From Pempheris klunzingeri (Eukaryota; Chordata; Actinopteri; Acropomatiformes; Pempheridae), in assembly GCF_042242105.1 (NCBI RefSeq), contig NC_092031.1, forward strand, positions 17,786,162 to 17,850,161: DNA of 64,000 nt. The letters are read 5' to 3'. A program made the position numbers and the translations under genes. Under the pieces are notes generated by a model that saw only the letters and a program-made list of their open reading frames with translations, ran no database searches and had not been told where the DNA came from. This document shows, piece after piece, positions 13,528-35,225 of the stretch; the stretch's first letter is position 1, and each line of letters starts with the position of its first letter.

Positions 13528-14043
13528 CTAGATCACCCCACCCCCTGACATCTTCTGCTTCTTCTTCTTCTTCCTCTCTTCTTCTTGGCTGCAGCAGCAT
13601 CCGTACAGCAGAGCGAATGCAACCAGAGACAGAGTTCCCAGCACAAACACTCCAATGACCACAAGGCCGCCCAGTGCCCACGGCTCGTGATGCAGCCGAT
13701 ACAGGAACCACTCCACCCAGTCCTCAGGTGACCCTGTGGGCTTCTGCTGCTCTGGTGCACTGCACAGGGAGACGTAAATGATAAAAGCTCAAGCGGAGAA
13801 AGAATGTGGATATCAAACTGATGAGATAATGTTAATGGATACCATTAGTTGCCACTAATAATGCTTTATAGAACCCATGGATGGAGCCACATTATCCGCT
13901 AATGATAAACCGTCTGGAACAGCTATAAAACATTCAAACGTTTGCATGTTTTTTCATCAGCATGCTCCACAGAAATCTGCTGACGTTAAAACCTTTTGTC
14001 ATCCAACACATTCCTGTTCAAAAACTCACCTCCCCACGGCCAT
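13528..14043 (-). CDS. smim6: SMIM6 (endoregulin)-like single-pass membrane micropeptide
   Basis: Two coding exons on the minus strand, 14030-14043 and 13528-13759. The first carries MAVG and its donor is AG|GTGAGT; the acceptor is GTGCAG|T. The joined frame gives 81 residues (human SMIM6 is about 62). Residues 19-36 contain the phrases DWVEWF and EPWALGGLVV, which fit human SMIM6 around its WDQGGLAV motif. One hydrophobic helix spans about 34-57, followed by three cysteines and a Lys-rich tail. Human SMIM6 is endoregulin, an inhibitor of the SERCA calcium pump in non-muscle cells (established knowledge). Here the helix has AFALLY where human has LFAIVF, so the family LFxxF motif is only partly kept. 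Position between smim5-like and sap30bp supports orthology. Confidence 0.75.
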
Positions 14044-15291
14044 GTCCAGCTAAATGATCCTCGCACGGCTCAGTGAGTCCCAGCAGTGTGTGAATGTGCT
14101 GCAGTGTGTGAGAACAGGTGGTTTCAGCTACTGTTCTGGTCCACTCGCAGCAGCCCTCAGACCATGTGAATACAGCCCAAACATCACAGTTTACTCCCAG
14201 TTTGTGCACAGAGCAGGCATTCCGTAAATCTCCAGACTCCAGCGGCTCCTATTCTGCTTTCCAGGTGACACTTTCAGTTGCTCTTTGTGGGCAAAGCAAA
14301 GGCAACAGCTCCTGGTTAATGTTTACACTAAATATTGACTAGTGGAGGCAAGAGATGATAAGGTACGCATACAATAGTGCTGCTTACCTGTGATTTAGAT
14401 CAAAGCTCATTGCGATGAACGTAGGATGTATTAGAGTATTTAGATGGGTGGGCCATACCCTGCTCAGACACACAGCTACATCTTTACATATGATCCTATG
14501 AAAAGAAACAAGTCAGTGCTGTTTGTTTTACATATATTGAACGTTTATTACATTTCAGTTAAATCCACAATTGCAACATCGTATTGCCTCAATGAAAAAG
14601 ACAAAAAACAAAAACACTTTAATGTTACAATATAACGAGAATACATTTGGAACTGTTGTGTGTTAAACAATAAACAGCTCACTTTTTCTATTGGCACAAT
14701 TTGCTAAAAAACACAGGGTCCTCACTGAGCCAGCAGAGGGCGCTCTGTCTTTTTACGCCACCAAGTTTCTGCTGAAAACATGGAACTACAAGTGCATGTA
14801 CACACAGGTTGGAATCACTGTACATGCTGTTGTTTTGCACATCACTGATGAATATTAACAGGGTACCAAACCAGTTAATTTGCAGAAACAGAGTCACTGT
14901 GACATTCAAGCGCAAATCAGTGTTCATACTGTATATTTTTCACCCAAAGCTCCTCTGTAAGGTTTTTGTTGTTGGACAGGGCTGCCACACAGTGTTTCAT
15001 TGTCCTGGTCTCTAATGAATCTTGATGAGTCGTGCCACTCTGCTGATTTAAATGGATTCCAGTGGCATAGCTCTTTGGATGTGGAGCCGGTCTTTATCCC
15101 AGTTCTGGAAATATCATGGAAATATGTTCCCATCTGTCCCTTAATGAAATCCTCCAAGAAACTGAATGACTCTGCAAAGGAGCATTGATTGTTGGTAAAG
15201 GCCTTGGAACACGTGACTGATTACATGAAGGATGGAAGAAAGGATGGAGGTCGTATTTACCAGTGGAGTCTCAACCAGAACTGTCTCCACT

Positions 15292-15899
15292 TCAGACAGG
15301 CTGCACTCTGGAGGCCTGCTGTTTGGGCTTCCCACAGCAGCAGCAGTGGACGCAGGACAGCACGATCATGAAGAGAAACGTGGCTGATAGGAGACAGGAG
15401 GGGCAGACAGGACAGGGGGGGGGGTGGGAGCTGGGTTAGCACATGCTGGGTGGAGAGTTCTGTATCATATTTAAAGGTGCGTTTAGCTATAATTTTACAT
15501 GAGCCAGCGGTCACCTGACTGTGAGAAAAGGACCACCCATAGTGACAAACTAACAGAAAATTATAAAAGGACCCTGCAGTTTCAATCTCAAGATGCTTTA
15601 CATAAAGAGCAGGTCCAGACCAAACCCTTCATTAATAGAGACCCAACGATTCAGGAATTCAAAATTAATGGTTCAAGAATCCCCACATGAGCAGCATCAG
15701 ATATTATAGTTTCAGTGTCTTCCAGCTCATGTTCTAGGTTTTGGTTTTATTGCCCAGATTGGAGAACAGATAAAAACTCACCAACAAACATGATGAGCAC
15801 AAAGAAGGCTCCCAGCTCCAGAGGACTGGCTTGAGGGAGACCCTGCAGTTTGGTCCACACCTTCTGAAGAATATCCAGCACCTCCTCTTTCACCTCCAT
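15292..15899 (-). CDS. smim5: SMIM5-like small integral membrane protein
   Basis: Two coding exons on the minus strand, 15782-15899 and 15292-15383, joined G|GTGAGT to CAG|CC. They give 69 residues (human SMIM5 is 77). Residues about 17-39 read WTKLQGLPQASPLELGAFFV, close to human LQRLPQAEPVEIVAF. A membrane helix spans about 30-50, followed by CVHCCCCGK, which corresponds to the human Cys cluster and may be palmitoylated (inference). The C-terminus ends RVQPV, like human VQVQPTPP. The function of SMIM5 is not established. The gene is 1.25 kb upstream of the smim6-like gene on the same strand, as in human. A 5' UTR exon further upstream is likely but was not identified. Confidence 0.83.
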
Positions 15900-17397
15900 G
15901 CTGACTCTTAGTTGCAGGTCCCACGAGGAGATAAGAGAAAACGGCTCAGGTTTTGCTCTAAGGAGGAGAGACAGGCCTTTGTGGAACTCACACCGCTACA
16001 CCTGAAAAAACAGCATGATACGTGGAATGAATGACTTCCACCGTCTTGTAGAAAGATGCTTTGAATGTAGAAACAAAGTTATTTTCATCTGCAGCTCCAC
16101 CCTTCGCTACTGCAATTTTATCCTGCTGCCCTGCAATTAGCCCTCAAGCCTGGCAAGCACATATGCCCTTTATCCCTAAATACGCTGTGTGCTTTGTGAG
16201 TACTCAGTCATTATACAGCTAGCCCACTAGTTAACTTCCTGTATGCCTGTGTGTGTGGATACACCACGTGTCTATATTGAGTGTGATTCCCTGCTCCGGC
16301 CTGGGTACATTTGTATCCACACACAAGAGGCAACGTCCTGCATGTTCAGTTTAATTATAAACAAGGCAGACTATTTCTGGCATGGCATTTCAAGACTGAG
16401 GCCTGTCATCATCAGTGGAGCAGCTGTGTGTGGGTGAGATCCCACCGGCTGATACTAGGCAGGCTGTACAGGGGAGAAGGACACAGGGCTGAGAAACACT
16501 AATGACAGACAGTCATCACGGATCAACTCTGAATGGGCCTAAATGATAAACTGTGGAACTAATTTGACTGATGAGTTAACTTAGTATTTTAGAATTTCAA
16601 ATAAAATGGGACGTGTTGGTGTCATGCCAACACTGTGCACTCTACAGTACAATGCTCACTAATCCAGGCCATACTGCTCTGCTCTGCTCTGCAAGGCCAG
16701 CGGTGACTACGGAAGCCGTGAAGTTGGAAAAGGTGTTATGAGTTTGCATAACGCACAAACAGATTATAATTGCATTAAAAGGGTGAAAATACAGATACTA
16801 AGCTCGGTCTTTGGAATCTTCAAGAAATGTAAAGTGGAAATCTAACATCTGCCAACAAAGTCCAGCAAAGTTTTTGCTTTCTCCTCCTTAAGATACATTT
16901 TATCAGGATCATTTACAGCAGATAGTTCACAGAGATTCTGTGTATCTGTCTGGCTAGCGTTAGGTGTCTGCCCAACTACTTTTATATCAAATTCCGTCTG
17001 ATAAAATGATAAGTAATTAAGTTTATTTTAAATAACATCAGCGTAAACGTAGCCTAGTCATAAGCTGACCTGCCAGTTACTGTAACTACACTACTGCCCA
17101 CAACGGCTGGAGAGAAGCTTCTTAGAGATAACAGTGTTAGCTAGCTTAAGGCTAGCAGTGCCTGTAGCACCCGATAAGGTTCGCTTCATAAAACGTTAAC
17201 GTAGTTTAACTTTCTTGCTCACCCGAAGCGAAGCGGTATTAGCCGCTGGACACTTGCCGATAAAATGTCATGTAGGCCTATAGTTCAAAAGTTTGTTTTC
17301 TTAAGTAGCAAGCTAACAATGATGTATAAAATACTTTACTACTTTCTAAAATACCAACAAATATAGTCAGCGAGTTACCAGAATCCCTGGCGCCAGT

Positions 17398-17410
17398 GTT
17401 GCTAGGCAAC
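17398..17410. promoter_or_regulatory. X-box-like palindrome (possible RFX site)
   Basis: GTTGCTAGGCAAC is a near-perfect palindrome that matches the RFX-family X-box form GTTGCC-type/GGCAAC. It lies 1.5 kb upstream of the smim5-like ATG, just before the pentamer satellite, next to GTTAACG/GCTAGC words at 17140-17215 that resemble promoter regions elsewhere in this window. Whether it serves smim5 is inference. Confidence 0.4.
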
Positions 17411-17466
17411 AGTTAAGAAAAAGGAAGGAATATGATTCACAAGGTTTAGCTAAGAGTTTATCACAC

Positions 17467-18227
17467 AGTACTATACTATACTGTACTGTACCATACTGTA
17501 CTGTACCATACTGTACTGTACTATACTGTACTGTACTATACCATACTGTACTGTACTATACTGTACTGTACTATACCATACTATACTATACTGTACTATA
17601 CCATACTATACTATACTGTACTGTACTATACTGTACTGTACTATACCATACTATACTGTACTGTACTATACCATACCATACTATACTATACTATACTATA
17701 CTATACTGTACTGTACTGTGCTGTACTGTACTATACCATACTATACTATACTATACTGTACTGTACTGTACTGTACCATACTGTACTGTATTATACTATA
17801 CTATACTATACCATATTATATTATACTATACTATACTATACTATGCTATGCTATACTATACTATACCACACCACACCACACCACACCACAGTATACTATA
17901 CTATACTATACCATATTATACTATACTATGCTATGCTATGCTATGCTATACTATACTATACCACACCACACCACACCATACTATACTATACTATACTATA
18001 CTATACCACACTATACTATACTACACCACACCACACCACACCACAGTATACTATACTATACCATATTATACTATACTATACTATACTATGCTATGCTATG
18101 CTATACTATACTATACCACACCACACCACACCACACCACACCATACCATACTATACTATACTATACTATACCACACTATACTATACTACACCACACCACA
18201 CCACACTATACTATACTATACTATAAA
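17467..18227. repeat. Pentamer satellite (CTATA and its transition variants)
   Basis: About 760 bp built almost wholly of 5-bp units: CTATA, CTGTA, CCATA, CCACA and CTATG. The left part mixes CTATA, CTGTA and CCATA. The right part alternates blocks of CTATA, CTATG and CCACA, with larger duplications: the phrase CCATATTATA recurs at 17811, 17911 and 18061. It translates without stops in all three forward frames because no unit combination makes TAA, TAG or TGA, so the long Tyr/Thr-rich frames here are not genes. Confidence 0.95.
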
Positions 18228-18380
18228 ATAGGTAAATACACACGTGTACAAGAAAACTATCAAACCAAATATATAAACAAAATAAATGATTCAGTATTTC
18301 AGTACTAGATGTTAGTTATTTGCTCAGGAAATGAATGTGGGACACCAGACTGCCACTTTACACTGAAGAGGATATTTTTC

Positions 18381-18381
<1 letters not shown>

Positions 18382-18431
<50 letters not shown>
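18382..18431. repeat. (GT)n microsatellite
   Basis: An uninterrupted GT dinucleotide run of about 25 units, 150 bp after the end of the pentamer satellite. Confidence 0.97.
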
Positions 18432-18433
<2 letters not shown>

Positions 18434-21400
18434 GTGGTTGGCACACTTTCACAAAGTTTTGCTTTAGAGATGAGACAACAGTCTGCTGCTTGAAAAGAAG
18501 AGTCTAATTTCCTGACATCACTATGTAGTGTAGAAATATTGTGGTTCTGCTGGAAATACAGTTTTGTAACTCAAGTTTCATTTCACGTATATTGTCAATA
18601 GAGCATTAATCTAGTTATATATACATACACATGTGCATTCCTTCATGTGTGTATCCAGCCACCTGCCAGAGTTAGTCTGAAGAATGTCTGACCTATCCTG
18701 CTGGCCTTCTCTGCTCAGCAATCCCTTCTTGTCTTTGTCCTTCCACTGCACCCCCACATCACGTTTCATCATTAGCAGGACACAGTCGGGCCAAAACGTG
18801 CTGCAGAAATCTTACTGTATTTAAGAAAAACAATCACTTCTTTCTGTTGAATCTTGGATTTTAAGGTGGTGTAAACACATTTGTGTCACTGAAACTGAAG
18901 CCTCTCTAGATTTCAGCACACCTACTTGGTTGTTCACCGTGACTGAACATTACAAGTGTCTTTGTGTGCTAAAAAGTCTAAAGATGGTTTTGATATAGGT
19001 TGACAAGTAATATACAAAACAGGCTCTTACCTTAGCAGTGAATGTGTGCAACTTCACTTTGAGAGCGTCACTGTTTCCACTTGTTAACTCTACCGTGAAA
19101 GAACCAAACCCGGCTGTACATAAAACAGTCCCCACGATGTTTCACAGACCTCTACTTCTTCTTCTTGTTTTCACCCTCCCCCTCTTCTCACTCCTCTCAT
19201 TTGTTTTTGCCTCCGTTTGTTTGCGGTGCCTGTTGGTCTCAGGCTCTTCATCTAATTAGCCTGCTCCAGTTCAGACTGAGAGACCAGCACTGGATGTTTG
19301 GAGGTAATTTGACTCTTTCAGCAGATCAGCAACAACTGTTCCTCCTGTGGCGTGTGTTCACTTTCTCCCACTTTGACTACTAACTCCTGTTCTCAGGGAG
19401 TTTGTGTACCTCCTCCCTCTCCTCCTCCTCCTCCTCCTCTTTCACCGTCCCTCTCTCTCCTCCCAGCCTCTCCCCCCTCCATCCACTTCCCAAATCGACT
19501 TATTCGCTGTTGCTCACGCTGTCTCCCACTCCCCCTCACCCTCTGTCCTGTCTGTACATCTGAACACCCATTCACTGTGTTTTTTTCCTCCTGATTGCTA
19601 AAGACCAGCTGTGCCAGGGCCTCTTTTTTGTCTTCAGTCACCGTGGAGACGGAGCTCCTTCTAAAAGGAGCAGGGGGTGGAGTGTGTGTGTGTGTGTGTG
19701 TGTGTGTTTGCATCCATCTGGTGTCCCGCCAGCTGACTCCCATATTTTTCAGGAGTCTGTGTGTTTGCATTTGTGGCTGATTCACTCTTATTTCCTCCTT
19801 GTGCACATACGAGAAGCTGTACAACGGACATTTCCAGTAATGGAGGAATTACTGATAAATCCATTGGAGGCTGATTCTATTTTAGAGGTGGGGTCTCCTG
19901 TGCGTCTCCCAAAGAATGAAAGAAAGAACAATGAGGCTGTTCCTTTCCTTTTGTTGTTGTTTATTTGCTGAAATGGTAGCCTGGTCAGAGTGTGCTTTGA
20001 TCAAAGTCAATTGTGTGGGCGTCTACGTGCATTAGGGGGTATATGGAATTTCCAAGCTAAGCCTTTCATCTGGAAACGGCCATTAGTCATTTCCCAAATT
20101 GGGACAAAGAGTTCCAGCAATGGCAGTGTGTTAAAGTTGAAGGTACTGAAGGATGGTGTCAAGCCTAAAGTTGAGCCTGTGGCAGAGATGGTCTTGTAGT
20201 ACACTGAAGATATTTAGACCGATAACAAACAGCTGCCTTTTTACACATCCAGCATTCATTCAGCAGTCATCACATCGTCTCTCCTTTTGGCTCTATTTTT
20301 GGTCTCCACCAGCACCTGAGAAAAATATCTGCCAAATGCTCAATTATGTTCATCAGCAACTCACTAACTTTCTCTGTTTGCTGTTTGGTGCTTGTCAGGT
20401 AGTGTACGCTGGGTTTATCAGAGCTTTTTTTACAGCTAAAACAACAACATGAGAGCGGCGAGAGTGAAGCAAAACAGTAAAGTTGTCGACCAAAACAATG
20501 AGCTCTTTAAGTTCGTCACTACAAGCTACAACCTTTACATCACACATTGTCACTTGTACCATTGTTATCATGAAAATATTGATTATAACCTATAACCAAT
20601 CCTAAATGTAATCATTTATTCAGGTATAAATTAATCACTCATATGTGGGGGCTATTCATACTCACAGCTCATGGACTCCTCTGCACATTCACTATTAGAC
20701 AGAAAGGATTTTACATCTAAAAATGTGCCAAGAACAAAAACACTCTGACATCTTTTTAAGACAAGATAACTGTGTTTTGTGGCAGTGAGTGTTTGGAAGT
20801 ATGAAATTCAGCCTAAAAGTCTTAAAGTCTTCATCTTTGCTGTTAACTCACATCACATCTCCATTCTAAATTCGGTGGAAGCAAAGATTGAGGTCATTGA
20901 CGTGGATGGAAGTGGTCAGTGGTTTATGAGTAAGCAGGGAGCACAGTGTTCTACAATAGACTGATTTGCATTGACCCCTGTATGATAGGATCTGGGGGGT
21001 GGGAGTGGGGGTCTTATGAATGGAGGCCAATTGAGTCAGTCTCCATTCAGGCTTTGTTTTAGGCAGACTCAGTGTGTAACATGATAGCACTCTGACCCTG
21101 TGACCCCTGACGCTGTCAGACACAATGAACTCTCCACCCTTTTAAACTCCTACCTGTAGCTTTTATAAAGCCATATTCATGTGACATTGATTCAACTTTA
21201 TTTTTAATAAAATAATAGCATGCATCACAAAAAAGACCTATAAATCTCCCACCTCAAACAATGCTACTCATCATTACCACACACACACATCAGTTGTCAA
21301 CATAGATACGCTCCGCCATATGTAGTGGAAATAAATGTCTAAAATAAAACAGAAGTTAAGAAACAAACACAACAAAACGAGGAAAAACAAAACCTACAGT

Positions 21401-24400
21401 ACTTTTCTGTGTCCACACATAAATGAAGACATTAAAGAATGTGCCTCCCCCCAGAATGTGTCCCATGTCAGGGGAATGCAGCCACTCAGCCATCCCAGCT
21501 GCATCTGATTGTTTCAATTGTTTGTTAGAACTGTAAATATGTCTGTGTATATAATTCTAATCTCCTCTTCTTTGCTGTGTACACACTGGTTCTATTTGGT
21601 TGCTGATTTTGCATAATTCAAAGTTAATAATGTTACTCGGTCATACAAACAAGGAAATAAGGTCATGCTTTGCGATGAAGGATCTTTCCTTATGAACTAT
21701 ATGGCTTTACTTTCTTGTAAAGAAATGATAAAACTTAAAACCTACAGAATTGGGTAGATTATGGAAATTGCAGCGTATTAATTAAAACTGTAAAAACTCA
21801 TCTCTCTTGCAGGTCTGAATAACATTGTGAAACCCAGCACTGCTGGATGTCACACCAGTCCTTTCAAATTTTCCGAGAAGTTGTAGCTGAAGTGTAAAAA
21901 GTCACGACTCAGTTAACTGTGCTTGTGTGTGTGAGTGAACTCGGTGTAAACAGCATGATTATGATAATAATAAAACATTGAAAGTAGTCTAAAACAGCCC
22001 ATAGTTGTAGTTCCTTCACCACAGCAGTGCCATTAGCTGCAAAAAGCTCATCCATTATCTCGGGCCGATGATACAGTATGGAGGGTAAATAACACACGTT
22101 GCTTTCATCATACAAAGCAACCATTTGAATTGCTAAGCAGGTCACCTCCCCTCTGCTTTCAGCTAAGACAAAGCTGCTCTGAATTCTCAGCAGATGTCTG
22201 TTTTTAATCAAATTTCTGTCTTTTGTTAACCCTCCAGTTAGTTGGGCAATGCAACCATGCATTTGTATTTGTGTTTGTGTGTGTGTGTGTGTGTGTGTGC
22301 GCAAGTTCAACAAAATGATTCAACTGTGGAGGATGCTGACATTTCCAAAAGTGCTGCTTATGATGCATATCATATCATATTACATACTGTGACACAGCAC
22401 AGAAATCACTGAAATCATTGCAGGTCAGATCAAACTCCTGCTGCACCCTAAAAATGTCCCATTCCAGTCATCACAACAACAGCTGCTATTGATAAGGCAA
22501 CTATTTCAGCATGTGTGCATCTAGTTATTCAACCGCAGTCGTGAGAGGGCACGGTGGGCTGGATCACTGCGATACAGTGGACTGCCATGCTGTCATAAAG
22601 AGTAAAAACAGCTCCTCTGACTGGATATCCAGACCAAGTCTGGGCTGCCATCTGCAGCCTTGATGTCTCACCCAGTCTATTGATATATATGTAGATATAT
22701 TAATGGCGTCACCACCAGGGTTAAATTAGATTCACTGTGTGCCAGCAGCACGGAAACATAAATCACACATAGAGCATGGCATACATTTTTCATCATGTAG
22801 GACAACTAAAATGTCTTCCATGGTAATGCTCTGTCCCTAATAACACGTCTCCATCCCAGTCATCTGTAATTAGTTGTAGGACTTTCTAAACAAGATTTCC
22901 ATCTATGGAGCTGACACAGAGACGGGTGTTGCTGGCTGAGTCATAGCAAAGAAGTACGCCTATGTGTCATGTACATTTATTTGACTTTTAATTTATTCCA
23001 AATGTTCCCTCCACTGACCTATTATAGCAATGCATGTACTAGATGATTTTTAACAGGGACATGATGGAGCTGTGGGGGGACAAGAGGAATTCCTGTGGTA
23101 TGTAAATGGGGTAACAGATAGAAGTATTATTGTGTAATGTACAAAGGATCTGATGTTGCTGTGGCACGTATAAAACTCGAGCATGTCCTCTAGTGGTGTC
23201 AGTTACATATGACACTGCCTGAAGCAGAAGTGAACTGAAGCATTTTGCATTTCAAAGCAATGCAAGAAATTAGGGATAGTTTAAATAATATAGTACAATA
23301 CAACACAGTTGACCAAAATCCTTGTATACATTAGATAACGTGTCATGCTGGCTGCATAGGAGGTTGTGTGTTAATTAATACAAAGCACATATAACCCAAA
23401 TGTAAAGCTGTACGGTCTTCTCTTGAAGTCTTCTAGTGAATTCTAACTAATACACCACAGTACTTACAAACTCCACAACTGGCGACATTCATTAAGAGAT
23501 CTCAAACACTGTTACATCCATTAAATAAATCATACCATTTAGCTGACTGCATCAGATGTAATTGTGAAGAGGCTGGAACAAGTCAGCTTGTAGACGAAAA
23601 AAGCAGACAGACTTTTTTGGTGATTTAGTTTTAAGATTTGTGGTATTACAAATGCATTCTCCCTTTGGATGCACAACAGACAAAAGAATAATATAGCCCT
23701 GCAAACACACTGTACAATTAACTGAAATTGAAAAAAAAAAAGAAGAAGAAAAAAGCATTGATTCCCACGCAAATGGTGGTCGAAGGAGTTCTGAGATCTT
23801 TTACTTAAGTAAAAATAGAATGTAGAAAAAAACTCCTCCATGACGCTATTAAGAAGAATCTATAGTTATAACATAACTATAACTTATCTATCTGCAAAAT
23901 AACTAGTGATACAAGCTTTAAAACTGTAGCGCAGTTAAATGGAAACGCAGCACAGGACTTGACTAACTTGACCACACTTTGTTATTTCTCGCCACTGCTT
24001 TGTGACATAAACTGCACACAGACACGAGTGAAAGTCAATAGTGGTGCAACAGGTACAGGATCCCTCACCGGCTTCCCACTCATGAACCCTGCTAGTTGCG
24101 TTTGGGGGTTTCTGGAGAAGAGGCTGCTGAGGTGTCGCTCTGCTGCACAGCCTGTGTGTGTGGGAGCCACTGACTGTCCCTGAAGTCACACTAATGTATG
24201 TAATAAATAACGTGTTGACAGTTTTGAGGTTGTGCGGCGTTTACGTGCTGTCGGAACGGAACAGTGAAGGGGTCCAAATTAACATCATGTCATGTCGTCC
24301 TCTCCTGCAGGAGTCTAGGGGGCGCTCTGGACCCAAAGCTGGGAGAATAGAAACAAAACTGTCCTCATGCTGCTAACGAGCAGCACGTGAATGCACCGTG

Positions 24401-24417
24401 AGCGATCCGCTGTAAAC

Positions 24418-24421
<4 letters not shown>

Positions 24422-24458
<37 letters not shown>
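24422..24458. repeat. (CA)n microsatellite upstream of cdr2l
   Basis: An uninterrupted CA run of about 18 units some 330 bp before the cdr2l start. A seven-unit CTG run follows at about 24508-24528, inside the probable 5' UTR or promoter. Confidence 0.95.
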
Positions 24459-24462
<4 letters not shown>

Positions 24463-24509
24463 GAGGAAGTGCTCCTATTGCAACATCACTGCCACGTCTC
24501 AAGGATCCT

Positions 24510-24783
24510 GCTGCTGCTGCTGCTGCTGCGGGTCTGAGGAGCGGGATGGGCCGGGGCCTGGCGGGGGGGTGGTGGGGATGAGAGGGAGAGGTGGGAGTGA
24601 CCGAGGAGGGAGAGAGGAAACACGTAGAGAGACAACACAACGCTCCGCGGCGGAGAGAAGCCTGTGCGCAGCTCCGGCTGGAGGGAGCGACCGCTGCCTT
24701 CTGGAGCCTCCTGCCCGCTCTATTGTTCACACGGGGGTGGTGCTGGTGGTGGTGCTGGTGCGGTTTCCCCCGGGGGGTCACCC
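24510..24783 (+). promoter_or_regulatory. GC-rich promoter/5' UTR of cdr2l
   Basis: The base composition turns sharply GC-rich and CpG-containing (for example CGCTCCGCGGCGGAGAG near 24641) compared with the AT-rich flanks, and runs into the cdr2l first coding exon. No TATA box is obvious. The transcription start cannot be placed from sequence alone. Confidence 0.55.
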
Positions 24784-34045
<9,262 letters not shown>

Positions 34046-34809
34046 TGGAACTCTGATTGGCTCTAGAGAGGACGATTATGTTCCTTTTCAGTGTTCAGGG
34101 TTGGAGTTTTTGAATGGTTGCTCGGTGTGAACATTTTGAAAGAGGGTGCTATTTCAAAAATTGCTAAATTCAAGGTTGGAGGGCAAATCAGAGCGTGCCG
34201 TTCCCATCCAGAGCTGGGACCTTCCCACACACACAAAGATCTGATTTGCATGTGACTCATTTTTAAACCGTTGCAGAATTCAGTCATATGGAAAAAAAAA
34301 TGTGAACGAACTCATTAATAACTAGTCTGAGTTCAAACCCCCTCATATTCTTTTATTCTGTGTTCCTACTAAATATAGCTCCTGACGACTTAAGGCATAT
34401 ACCACAATAACACAACAATGTCAAACAATTAGCCTCTCGTGAGCCTCACAAGTGTTAGCGCTTCACAAAAACACTAGAAAATTGAGTGGAAATCTAATAT
34501 TAACACTAGTTGTATCTGTTAACGTTATTATAATGAACTCTACTAACATTTATATTATTACAGTAGGAAATAAAGACTGACTCAGGCCACACTGCTATCT
34601 CTCTCAAGAATGAGCTTGAGGTGCTAATATTTCCTCTCCCACTATGTATATCACAAAATATAGATAAGCCTTTAGCCTGGATGACATTGCTACTCTCTTG
34701 CACTGTTCTCTCTGTGACCTTAATACTGCTTCTTTTTTTAAAAAAAAGTTTATGGTGCCTCGCCCTTTTTATTTAGAGATTTCGAGGAGTAGCTTTCTGT
34801 GTAACAGTT

Positions 34810-35225
34810 TGATAAAAAGACTGATACTGCTCTCATGTCTGTACGGTAAATATGACGCTAGCAGTTAGCCTAGCTTAGCGTAAAGACTGGAAACGGGGGG
34901 GAAACAGCTAGCCTAGCTCTGTCAGCACATGAGTTGTAGTTTTACGACTATTTCTTGGCCAGGAGAAGAAAACACAAGCATTTGTTTTACACTTACAGTT
35001 TAAGATATATTAATTAGCGTGCTTTTTAGGGCAGATGTTGTTAGCCTTAGACAGAGCCAGGCTAGCTGTTTCTCTTTGAGCTAACCTTAAGCTAAGCTAA
35101 GCTAAGATAGCTGCTGCATGTTAGCTTCACATGTGGCGTACAGACATAAATGTGGTGTGGTGTCTTCTCATCTGACTGTCTGCAAGAAAGCAAATTATTG
35201 TATTTCCCAAAATGTTGAACTATGT
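34810..35225. mobile_element. Fold-back (inverted-repeat) element in cdr2l 3' UTR
   Basis: The left arm reads CTCATGTCTGTACGGTAAAT, CCTAGCTTAGCGTAAAGACTGG and GGAAACAGCTAGCCTAGCTC. The right arm reads GAGCCAGGCTAGCTGTTTCT, AAGCTAAGCTAAGCTAAG and GTGGCGTACAGACATAAATG, its approximate reverse complement. It closes with CCCAAAATGTTGAACTA. This is a very common percomorph repeat (recall) with a shortened relative at 27440-27645. It would fold into a long hairpin in the transcript. Confidence 0.7.

Larger units (their letters stand above)
15900..24783. other. Intergenic region between smim5 and cdr2l (divergent genes)
   Basis: No protein-coding exon could be supported in nearly 9 kb. It holds the promoter side of smim5 at about 16-17.4 kb, an X-box-like palindrome, the pentamer satellite at 17467-18227 and a GT tract at 18382-18431. 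A pyrimidine-rich CTC stretch lies at about 19400-19480, with GT tracts at 19681-19707 and 22276-22299 and a CA tract at 24422-24458. The last 300 bp before cdr2l is GC-rich. The rest is AT-rich with no recognised content. Confidence 0.65.

Noticed and set aside
17811-18227. Regular blocks that superficially suggest a CRISPR array or satellite centromere
   Set aside because: The period is 5 bp without unique spacers, in a vertebrate genome. It is a microsatellite-type array.
17718-18308. A 196-codon open frame rich in Tyr, Thr and Ile, with similar frames in the other phases
   Set aside because: It lies wholly in the pentamer satellite, whose units cannot form stop codons in any forward frame. 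Openness is a property of the repeat, not of coding.
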